Shown: piece by piece, positions 6,741 to 13,921 of the stretch | Layout of the letters: each line of letters begins with the position of its first letter | Position numbering within the stretch: position 1 is the first letter of the stretch | The notes under the pieces: generated by a model | What the model saw: the letters and a program-made list of their open reading frames with translations, nothing else | Databases searched by the model: none | Told to the model about the DNA's origin: nothing | Assembly (NCBI GenBank): GCA_003230435.1 | Contig: QIDW01000203.1 | Location: 1 to 23,611, forward strand | DNA length: 23,611 nucleotides | Direction: 5' to 3' | From: Acidimicrobiia bacterium | Lineage (GTDB): Bacteria > Actinomycetota > Acidimicrobiia > Spongiisociales > ZC4RG35 | Program-made: the position numbers and the translations under genes

Positions 6741-7763
6741 TTAGATGATTGTGAGAGTCTTCCCAGAAGTGAGACGCCCAACAACTGCGGACTCCGGAAC
6801 CGATTGGAGATAGCCGTCAGCCGAATCAGCGGGCAACGCCACCAACAGGCCCCCTGAAGTCTGGGCATCGACTAACAAGCGCAGCCTGTCGATATCAACA
6901 CTCGAATCGACGACCGGCTCCAGGAACTCGAAGTTCCGCTGTGAACCACCAGCCCACATGCCCGAAGCCAGCAGATCCGCGACGCCTTGGATGATCGGCA
7001 CCTGGTCGAACTTGATCTCGGCGCCGACATTCGACGCCACGCACATCTCACGTAGATGGCCCAGGAGCCCGAAGCCGGTCACGTCGGTGGCTGCGTGAGC
7101 TTTGTTCTCATGCAGAGCAGCACCAGCGACCGCATTGAGAGTGGACATCACGTCAATAGCCTCCTCAGCGAGGTCCGGAGGACACTTCTCTCGTTTGATT
7201 GCCGTGGTGAGAATCCCGACTCCCAAAGGCTTGGTGAGGATGAGGACATCATCGGGCTGGCCACCGCTGTTGGCTATCAAGCGATCTGACATGGCAACAC
7301 CGGTCACTGCGAACCCATAGGTCGGCTCGGGACTGTCGATCGAGTGACCCCCGACCACCGTGCACCCCGCCTCCACCATCACATCCATCCCTCCGGCGAT
7401 AACCTCACTTGCCATCTCGAAAGGCAACTTGTCCCGGGGCCATGCCAGGTATTGCAGGGCAGTAAGAGGGGTGGCACCCATCGCATAGATATCACTTAGG
7501 GCATTCGCTGCGGCGACCCGGCCCCAGTCGACGGGGTCGTCCACGACCGGGGTGAAGATGTCAACCGTCTGCACCAGGGCGCGACCATCCCCCAGCGAGT
7601 AGACGCCGGCGTCATCGCCCGTCCCCATCCCAATCAGAAGATCGGGGTGGGAAGCGGCGGAATGGTTTTGCACGGGACCCAGAACCTGAGCCAGCTCGGC
7701 AGGACCGAGCTTGCAAGCTCAGCCAGACCCGTGGCTATACCTGGTCAGACGATTGTCACTCAC
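6741..7763 (-). CDS. selD: Selenophosphate synthetase (SelD), selenoprotein with UGA-encoded Sec15
   Basis: SelD makes selenophosphate from selenide and ATP, the Se donor for Sec-tRNA and selenosugars. The obvious frame begins at 7673 and lacks the N-terminal catalytic loop. Reading further upstream gives GTG at 7761-7763 and a protein starting MSDNRLTRYSHGSG-U-ACKLGPAEL. It matches the SelD start (YSHGAG-C/U-GCK) with an in-frame TGA at 7719-7721 in the catalytic Cys/Sec position and Lys18 after it. There is no other stop. The extended product is 340 aa, the normal SelD length. Later motifs are all present: GDDAGVY, QTVDIFTP, AAANALSDIYAMG, GGHSID, TDVTGFGLLGH and QTSGGLL. No good Shine-Dalgarno is seen before the GTG. 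Expression requires SelA, SelB and tRNA-Sec, which are not in the window. Confidence 0.93.
7693..7711 (-). promoter_or_regulatory. Candidate bacterial SECIS stem-loop in selD
   Basis: Seven bases after the UGA codon the mRNA can form a perfect 7-bp stem, AGCUCGG with CCGAGCU, closed by loop UCCUG. Opening the top pairs gives an apical loop beginning GGUC, as in known bacterial SECIS loops with conserved G/GU. Spacing from the UGA (loop about 15 nt downstream) is in the range used by SelB. A competing perfect palindrome GAGCTTGCAAGCTC overlaps the UGA. Pairing is visible; SelB binding is inferred. Confidence 0.65.
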
Positions 7764-8044
7764 GAGTGAGGAGGTTAGGGCATGGCTCAGAGTTGGCAGA
7801 GCCGCCTGGCGTTTGGAAAGAGAGCACCGGCGACTACCGAGATCTGGTCCCCTCCGCCGCGGTCCCACGCCTACCACTTGCAGTCACCGGCGGAGATAGC
7901 CAGCTGACGCCTCTGAGGATCAGAGAAGACACTTCTAGACTGATTTCGCGCATCCGATCACTTGTTACGACAGGAACTCTCACGCTGGCGTTGGTCAGGA
8001 AGGTCCACCTCAATGATCTATTGCCACCAAATACACCCGAATCC
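7764..8044. other. Leader region between maeA and selD
   Basis: These 281 bp separate the malic enzyme stop from the selD start (both minus strand). I looked for a tRNA-Sec (UCA anticodon loop) and found none. Visible structures are an 8-bp inverted repeat CTCCGCCG (7852-7859) / CGGCGGAG (7888-7895) with a 28-nt spacer, and a small hairpin GGCTC/GAGCC at about 7784-7803. These could be a selD leader structure or a weak maeA terminator; no U-run follows. An antisense plus-strand frame crosses the region but is not supported. Confidence 0.35.
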
Positions 8045-9697
8045 TTACTCGGACGCCTCGTAGGTCGGCTCCCAGACCCGGGAGCGAATGAGCTCCTCGA
8101 TGTTGTCGGGCTCGGATACGGCCGCCGTTCCATCCTGGAAGGCGACTTCTGCCACGGCACAAGCAATTTCAACGGAGACTTCTCGGATCTCTTTGAGGGG
8201 TGGGTAGATCGAGCCAACGCTGAGCGTCTCGCTTCGAACCGCGTTCGCGAGGGCCTTTGCGGCTGCGAGGAACATTTTGTCGGTGACTCTGGTCGCGGCG
8301 GTGGCGACCACCGCCAAGCCAACTCCGGGGAATATGTAGGCGTTGTTGGACTGGCCGGGCACAAACGTGTCTCCGTCATACTCGACGGGGTCGAATGGGC
8401 TGCCGCTGGCGAAAATTGCCCGGCCATCTGTCCATCGATAGGCCTCTTCGGCGCTGCATTCTGCGTTGGCTGTCGGGTTTGAAAGCGCGAAAACGATGGG
8501 ACGCTGGTTGATGTCGGCCATTGATCTCAGAACATCCTGGGTGAATGTACCGGCAGCGCCGGTGGCGCCAATGAGAGCAGATGGCCGCAGTTCATTAATG
8601 GCGGAAATCAGGTCCATCGGAGGATGCTCGTGGGCGTAACCGAGCTTATGTTGCGCGAGATCGGCACGACCTGCCACGACCAACCCTGTGCTATCGACGA
8701 ACCAGAGACTGCGCCTGGCTTCCATCTCCGGAACGCCCGAAGCGGCAAGCTGTTTTACGATCAAATCTGCAATCCCGGTCGCAGCTGACCCTGCACCCAC
8801 GAACAAAATGGTCTGCTGTGAGAGGGGCTGCCCGGTGATGCGAGAGGCAGCCACCAGTCCGCCTAGTGTCACCGCGGCCGTTCCCTGGATATCGTCGTTG
8901 AATGACAGCACGCGATCTCGGTATGCGTTGAGGTGTGCAAAGGCGTTCTCGGTGGCGAAATCCTCGAATTGGATCAGAGCTCTGGGAAAAGCCACCTGGA
9001 CGGCCTCAACGAACTCCTCAACCAACTCGAAGTAGTCGGTGCCCCGTAGTCGAGTCTGATTGAGGCCCAGGTACAGGGGATCCTCTCGCAGCTCGTTGTT
9101 GTTGGTTCCGACGTCGAGCATTACGGGCAAGGTTTGGTTGGGATTTAGACCGGCGCAGGCGGTGTAGAGGGCGAGTTTGCCGATGGGGATGCTCATTCCG
9201 TTGGCCCCGAGATCGCCGAGACCGAGAATACGCTCACCGTCGGTGACAACAATCACCTGCACCTCTGGTTCGGGCCAGTTGCCGAGGACGTCAGCGACTC
9301 TGCCCCGGTCTTCCGATGTCACATACAGACCACGCGGCCGGCGAAAGATGCGGGCGAACTCACTGCTGGCGAGGCCCACAGTCGGCGTGTAGATGATCGG
9401 CATCATCTCGTCGATGTTTTCGATGACCAACCGATAGAAGAGCCTCTCATTGCGGTCCTGGAGCTCCCTTAGAAACACATAGCGGCCCAGATCGGTCGTT
9501 TCTTTCCGATAGTTGCCCAGAGCCCGTTCTGCCTGATCATCCTGACTGGAGATCCGTGGCGGTAAGAGCCCCCTAAGTCCGAGAGCATCTCGTTCCTCCG
9601 CGGTGAAGGCTGTGCTCTTGTTGCGGGCCGGATCACGCAGCAAGCCCATCGATGCCTTGTCTTGATCATGGTCGCCGTTTGTCAGATGCTGGGTCAC
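8045..9697 (-). CDS. maeA: NAD-dependent malic enzyme
   Basis: A cytosolic oxidative decarboxylase, malate + NAD+ to pyruvate + CO2 + NADH (550 aa, the usual length for the long bacterial/eukaryotic-type malic enzymes). Visible motifs include YTPTVG with the catalytic tyrosine near residue 100, GDLGANGMSIPIGK, MLDVGTNNNELR, the metal-binding FEDF and NDDIQGTAAVTLGG, and the Rossmann motif FVGAGSAATGIADLI. The start is GTG, preceded by AGGAG at seven bases. It lies 25 bp downstream of the alaS remnant on the same strand. NAD rather than NADP use is inferred from closeness to the SfcA/MaeA group, not from a decisive residue. Confidence 0.93.
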   Translation of the reverse strand: MTQHLTNGDHDQDKASMGLLRDPARNKSTAFTAEERDALGLRGLLPPRISSQDDQAERALGNYRKETTDLGRYVFLRELQDRNERLFYRLVIENIDEMMPIIYTPTVGLASSEFARIFRRPRGLYVTSEDRGRVADVLGNWPEPEVQVIVVTDGERILGLGDLGANGMSIPIGKLALYTACAGLNPNQTLPVMLDVGTNNNELREDPLYLGLNQTRLRGTDYFELVEEFVEAVQVAFPRALIQFEDFATENAFAHLNAYRDRVLSFNDDIQGTAAVTLGGLVAASRITGQPLSQQTILFVGAGSAATGIADLIVKQLAASGVPEMEARRSLWFVDSTGLVVAGRADLAQHKLGYAHEHPPMDLISAINELRPSALIGATGAAGTFTQDVLRSMADINQRPIVFALSNPTANAECSAEEAYRWTDGRAIFASGSPFDPVEYDGDTFVPGQSNNAYIFPGVGLAVVATAATRVTDKMFLAAAKALANAVRSETLSVGSIYPPLKEIREVSVEIACAVAEVAFQDGTAAVSEPDNIEELIRSRVWEPTYEASE

Positions 9698-9722
9698 TTC
9701 GTGCTCCTACCGAGCCGACAAA

Positions 9723-11027
9723 TCATGCTGATCCTTTGCCGGCATCTCTTGCTTGGCGGGCGCGCTCACGTTGTTGCTCCATGAGCAGCTCAAAACCTTC
9801 GTCGTCAATGTCAATTCCTCTCTCGGCCAGGATCTCTTCGGTCATCTCGCGTGAAATCCGTATGTGTCGTGAAGCTTGAATACTGTGGAGCCGGGCAGAA
9901 TCTGTCCTACATGGAGCCGTGATAATTCTCGGTCCAGCAAGCGGTGCCCCGTTTCGAGGGTTTTGCGAAAACTCTGCTCCTCGGCTGCCGCCATCGTGCG
10001 GATCTCTTCCTCATTCCCGGCCAGCTCGGGATAACCGTCCTTCATGACCTTCACGGTCGCACCGATGAGTGTTGGCATGATTGGGTCTTGCACGCCGAGT
10101 CGGAAAGCGTGTTGTGTCACAGCGCGAATGAGACGTCGAACGACGTGACCGCGACCCTGATTGGAGGGCACCACATGGTCCGACAGCAGAAATGTGACGG
10201 CGCGCCCATGGTCAGCGAGCTTACGAAGACTGATATCGGATAGGGGTGTGGCCCCGTAGCGGACGCCTGAGGCGTTCTCAGCAGCGGCGAGGATTTCCCT
10301 CATGGTATCAATCTCAAAGACAGATCCGACACCTTGGACGAGGGCAGCAACCCGAGCGAGACCGGCCCCGGTGTCGATGTTCTTCACAGGTAGCTCTCCT
10401 ATGACGTGATAGGGCTCATCCTGGACTTGTTCCATGAAGACGAGATTCCAGAACTCGACGAACCGCTCCTCATCGATGACCGGGCCTCCGTCGGGCCCGA
10501 ACTCGGCACCCTTGTCGTAGAAGATTTCTGATGATGGACCGGCAGGACCTGGAGTACCCATCTGCCAGAAGTTCTCCCTGCCTCGGACCTGGATCCGTTC
10601 CGCCGGAACGCCCACCGTGTCAACCCAAACTTGGCGGGCCTCGTCATCTGTTTCGTGCACTGTATACCAGAGACGGTCTGGATCAAGCTCGAGGACTTCG
10701 GTGATGTACTCATATGCCCATGGGATCGCTTTCACCCTTGTAGTAGTCCCCAAAGCTGAAGTTTCCCAACATTTCAAAGAAGGTGAGGTGGCGTTTCGTC
10801 CGACCGACCTGGTCGATGTCTATGGCTCTGAAACATTTCTGCACACTCACCGCGCGTTTCCACGGCGATTCCTCCAAACCCATCATGTAAGTCTTGAAAG
10901 GCACCATGCCGGCATTTGTCAGCAGGATCGTTGGGTCGGACGGGATCAAGGACGCAGAAGCGACGTGGGTGTGACCCCTTGCAGTGAAGAACTCGATAAA
11001 GGATCTACGGATCTGCTGACTGTCCAC
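9723..11027 (-). pseudogene. alaS: Truncated, frameshifted alanyl-tRNA synthetase remnant
   Basis: The first half of AlaS is recognisable from the N-terminus (residues FIEFFTARGH, LTNAGM, FFEMLGNFSFGDYYKGE) through the aminoacylation and recognition domains (GPAGPSSEIFYDKG, QGRGHVVRRLIRA, HDTYGF), ending with ERGIDIDDEGFELLMEQQRERARQ. It sits in three frames. An extra A in the AAA at 10730-10732 (GGTGAAAGCGATC) shifts frame before AIPWAYEYI. A missing C at about 9852-9853 shifts it again at GGATTTCACGCG before REMTEEILAERG. The coding region stops after about 440 codons, so the editing and C-Ala domains (roughly half of a normal AlaS of about 880 aa) are absent. No ribosome-binding site precedes the GTG. 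A functional alaS is presumably elsewhere. Confidence 0.88.
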
Positions 11028-11129
11028 TAATGCCGGGAACCCTAGGGCTACGTATCTGGCCCTTTTCGCTTGTAAACAGCGACGGCGCTTCCCGATAGCG
11101 GAGAAGGCTGTCTGAAGGGCAGCTTTTGA

Positions 11130-11627
11130 TCAGCCGCCGGACCGACCACCTAGTTCGTTATCGAGGAGAAAAAGGGCTCCCGACTGCCCCTCCGCAAGAC
11201 GAAGGCGATCAGCAATTGCACTCACGGTCGCTTCTTCCTCGATCTGTTCGGTGATGAACCCCTGGAGGAAAGGGATACTCGAGATGTCGTCGGCTTGTTC
11301 TGCGGCCCGATATAGCTGGTGGATCGCCTCGGTAACAGCCTTTTCTTGAACCAAAGCGGACTCGAACGCATCGAGCGGACTGCCGAAGCTCGCAGTTGGG
11401 GCCGGCACTTGCCCAATCGTCGCTTCACCTCCCCGATCGAGGATGAAGTCGAGAAACATAACCGCATGAGTGCGCTCCTCGGTTGCTTGCTGCCGCATCC
11501 AACTCGCCATCCCGTTGAGATTCTGCGTGGCGAACCAGGCTGAGATCTGGAGATATGAGTTGGCTGCCTCCAGCTCCATCGTCAATTGGCTGTTGAACGC
11601 AGCCTCTAAGTCCTTTGGCATTTTCAT
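11130..11627 (-). CDS. ftnA: Non-haem ferritin
   Basis: An iron-storage protein forming a 24-subunit cage that oxidises Fe(II) (165 aa, typical bacterial ferritin length). The four-helix bundle residues are present: E18 in LTMELEAANSYLQ, E51 and H54 in EERTHAVMF, a glutamate in VQEKAVTEAIHQLY, and Q/E residues in FITEQIEEEA. This is a ferritin rather than a bacterioferritin, since the haem methionine region is not evident. The ATG at 11625-11627 is chosen because AGGAGG lies a few bases upstream; the frame extends further upstream without homology. It is divergent from the gene at 11849, so promoters are expected in the 221 bp between. Confidence 0.93.
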   Translation of the reverse strand: MKMPKDLEAAFNSQLTMELEAANSYLQISAWFATQNLNGMASWMRQQATEERTHAVMFLDFILDRGGEATIGQVPAPTASFGSPLDAFESALVQEKAVTEAIHQLYRAAEQADDISSIPFLQGFITEQIEEEATVSAIADRLRLAEGQSGALFLLDNELGGRSGG

Positions 11628-11848
11628 TGGTCCTCCTTTTCGAGATGTTCGAGCATAGGTGAGGTCTGACGGCCTCCTGGCCAATGCCGGTACTTGATAT
11701 CCGGAGCCTCGACATCTGGATTCCGTTGTGGCGCAACGGTTGGCGGCGACATGGCCGGTACTACCCTCGCTCAGCATGACGAAACGCGCGGTTGGCGAGT
11801 CCTGTTGGAGAAAACCAAGGATTTTTCCACGGAAACGGAGACACTGAA

Positions 11849-12166
11849 ATGACAGACGAAGATCGACTTTCTGGGCTAACCGAACTCCTCATGGAGACCG
11901 GCCACAACCACCATCAAGCCTTCCTAGCCTCCGGCGGAGCAGACCCAGAGTGGCCGATGTGGTATTCGCAGTATCTGGAGGGGAGGATCGATTCGTTCCT
12001 CGATGTCAATCCAACACGATCGAAGATCATCCAATGTCTACTCAACGCCGACGAAGCCCACTCCTCTCATGGTGCCGACCAGCCCTGGCCGGCGTTTTAC
12101 GCGAACTACATGGGCTCCCTTGGTGAAGACGGGCTCCATAACTCTGACAAGCCAACCGGAAACTGA
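11849..12166 (+). CDS. Small W/Y-rich protein of unknown function
   Basis: A 105-aa soluble protein beginning MTDEDRLSGLTELL. Its sequence holds two related blocks: GADPEWPMWYSQYLEGRI in the first half and GADQPWPAFYANYMGSL in the second, with a histidine-rich stretch (GHNHHQAF) before the first. This suggests an internal duplication of a short motif, (D/A)xxWPxxYxxY. The ATG at 11849 is chosen for GGAG about eight bases upstream. Similar small proteins occur in actinobacteria, but I know no assigned function. It may be co-transcribed with the CorA-like gene that follows. Confidence 0.7.
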   Translation: MTDEDRLSGLTELLMETGHNHHQAFLASGGADPEWPMWYSQYLEGRIDSFLDVNPTRSKIIQCLLNADEAHSSHGADQPWPAFYANYMGSLGEDGLHNSDKPTGN

Positions 12167-12236
12167 CGTCAGGGGGAGCCACGGCTCTCCCCATGGCCCC
12201 CTTGGTGACTCCGCTGGCGAAAGTGGTGCAATACAC

Positions 12237-13325
12237 GTGGACACTCGAATACTGCGGGCAACTCCTGATGCCATAACAACCATCGAGAGTGCGTCTGATG
12301 TGGGCACCTCCCCCGAAACTCGCTGGGAATGGGTCGACGTGTTGGTTGGTGACGGTGATGACGTCTTGGCCGAGGACCTCTCAACTGCTCTGGGACTGGA
12401 CTCTCTTGCCTTCCACGACGCCCTACACGACTTCGATCTCCCCAAGGTCGACGATCTCGGAAGTCAGATCGTCGTCGTCCTTCATGGACTCCACCCAGAT
12501 CAGATCGCAACTTGTTCCGTCAGCTGTTTCCTCTCTGAAAAACGATTGGTGACGATTCGTCGCCAGCCGTCTGCTTCATTGGATGCGCTCCATAACGCAT
12601 TACCCGACAGGTCGGGCGAGGTCGTTGAAAGTGCCGCTGATCTTCTTGCGATGATCGCGGACACGTTTGGTCGCCGGCATCTGTCAATACTCGCCGCTTT
12701 CGAGGATCGTGTTGAGGGTCTGGTCGATTCTGCGCTGGCTGCTGACTCCGAAGTGATCAGCCAGGTGACTGCGATCCGCAAGGATCTCGCAGTGATCGCT
12801 CACACCGCGAGGCCCCAGCGGGAGACGCTCGATCAGCTCCGTGTCTCCAGATCTCCGCTGATATCAAACGCAGCCAAACGTCGCCTGTCCGATGCGTTTG
12901 ACGTCAGTCAGCGGGTCGTACACGAGGTCGAGGCGGCTCAAGAATCGTTGAGAGAGATTCTGGAGGGTTATCGGGGCGCGGAGGCGGCGAAGGCAACTGA
13001 CGTGACCCGCGTCCTAACCTTGGTTGCGGCGCTGTTCTTGCCCATCACGTTCATCACCGGTTTCTACGCGATGACCCTCCCCAATCTGCCATTCGGATCC
13101 GCTCCATGGGGATGGGTCCTTGTCACCGTCTTGATACTGATCATCACGGCCCTGTCTATTCGGCTCTTCATGTCCAAGGGATGGATACGTCGGCCCATGA
13201 AATTCAAGTCCGCTGAGGTGAAAGGGCTGAGCGACGCGATCCGAGCACCTGTGCAGGTCGCGGACTCCGCCTGGCAAGCCAGCTCTAGATCCGTCGACAC
13301 CTCTGGATCGGCTCAAGTCGAATGA
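12237..13325 (+). CDS. CorA-family transporter with altered GMN motif
   Basis: A membrane protein (362 aa) of the CorA/ZntB 2-TM metal transporter family. It has a long cytoplasmic N-terminal domain with coiled-coil-like helices, then TM1 (LTLVAALFLPITFITGFYA) and TM2 (GWVLVTVLILIITALSIRLF) near the C-terminus. The signature after TM1, normally YGMN, reads YAMT here (A278-M279-T280), followed by LPNLPFG. GMN is the pore-mouth selectivity motif in CorA, so substrate or activity may differ. I chose GTG at 12237; no strong ribosome-binding site is seen, and the frame stays open upstream through unrelated sequence. The downstream gene begins 52 bp after the stop. Confidence 0.8.
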   Translation: MDTRILRATPDAITTIESASDVGTSPETRWEWVDVLVGDGDDVLAEDLSTALGLDSLAFHDALHDFDLPKVDDLGSQIVVVLHGLHPDQIATCSVSCFLSEKRLVTIRRQPSASLDALHNALPDRSGEVVESAADLLAMIADTFGRRHLSILAAFEDRVEGLVDSALAADSEVISQVTAIRKDLAVIAHTARPQRETLDQLRVSRSPLISNAAKRRLSDAFDVSQRVVHEVEAAQESLREILEGYRGAEAAKATDVTRVLTLVAALFLPITFITGFYAMTLPNLPFGSAPWGWVLVTVLILIITALSIRLFMSKGWIRRPMKFKSAEVKGLSDAIRAPVQVADSAWQASSRSVDTSGSAQVE

Positions 13326-13377
13326 AGGCTCGACCAGCGCCGGATATTGCAAAGTACAGTTGGCCGGACCGCGATGA

Positions 13378-13884
13378 GTGAGCACGGATTTGGATGAAAC
13401 AGAGTGGCGTGTCGCCATCGATGAGCTCCGTCACGCATTAGGTAGCGAAAAAGCAGGTAGTGACCAGTTCGATGTCATCGACCTTGTTCTCCCGATGGCA
13501 GGTGGCGGGATCGAGGTGATGATTGGATTCGATGAGTCCCACTTGCCTTCCAAGACAACGGGTTGGCTTCTTGCATTGCAGGACAAGATCACGATTCGGT
13601 CCAATTACCAACAGGAGGTTGTGGGTATTTACATCTCGGCCCATCGGATTCCTACGGATATGCTGGCTGAGGCACTGGGGCGTATGCGAGGAAACGATGT
13701 GATTCCGCTCACCCTGCAACAGGCCAGGACAGTTGCGGCCCAACAAGGAGATCTAATCGAGATTCTGGGCCCAATCCGCGAACTCGTCGAAGTCGCAGCA
13801 AGCAGACCGGAAGACGATCTGGGTAACGCTGCTGATGCGCTCCTCGACCAGATTGAAGTCCTGGTCGAGCATTACGAGGCATGA
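13378..13884 (+). CDS. Hypothetical 168-aa protein heading the selenium cluster
   Basis: I do not recognise this protein. It is acidic and soluble, with no signal peptide or membrane segment. The first half looks mixed alpha/beta (VLPMAGGGIEVMIGF, GWLLALQDKITIRSNY). The second half is helical with a possible coiled coil (DLIEILGPIRELVEVAASR, ADALLDQIEVLVEHY). The start is the GTG at 13378; a competing ATG at 13374 is in another frame and stops soon. It ends 37 bp before the TPP enzyme gene and is on the same strand, so it is probably in the same transcript. Confidence 0.6.
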   Translation: MSTDLDETEWRVAIDELRHALGSEKAGSDQFDVIDLVLPMAGGGIEVMIGFDESHLPSKTTGWLLALQDKITIRSNYQQEVVGIYISAHRIPTDMLAEALGRMRGNDVIPLTLQQARTVAAQQGDLIEILGPIRELVEVAASRPEDDLGNAADALLDQIEVLVEHYEA

Positions 13885-13921
13885 GCGCTCAGGAACATCG
13901 CAGCCAGTACGCGACGCCGGC

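Noticed and set aside
6279..6868. Overlapping ORFs on both strands in the gap before selD
   Set aside because: Mutually overlapping, no start signals, no family resemblance; one runs antisense into selD.
6741..7673. SelD starting at GTG 7673 as a 310-aa protein
   Set aside because: It would lack the N-terminal catalytic loop; upstream sequence matches the SelD N-terminus through a single TGA codon.
7764..8044. tRNA-Sec gene upstream of selD
   Set aside because: No UCA anticodon loop flanked by a plausible anticodon stem and long variable arm was found in either strand.
7766..8482. Plus-strand 238-aa ORF
   Set aside because: Mostly antisense to the well-supported malic enzyme gene; no family resemblance or ribosome-binding site.
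9842..10777. A self-contained 311-aa alaS-like gene starting near 10777
   Set aside because: Its first residues are out-of-frame reading of the upstream alaS segment; AlaS homology begins only at AIPWAYEYI, so this is the middle part of a frameshifted gene.
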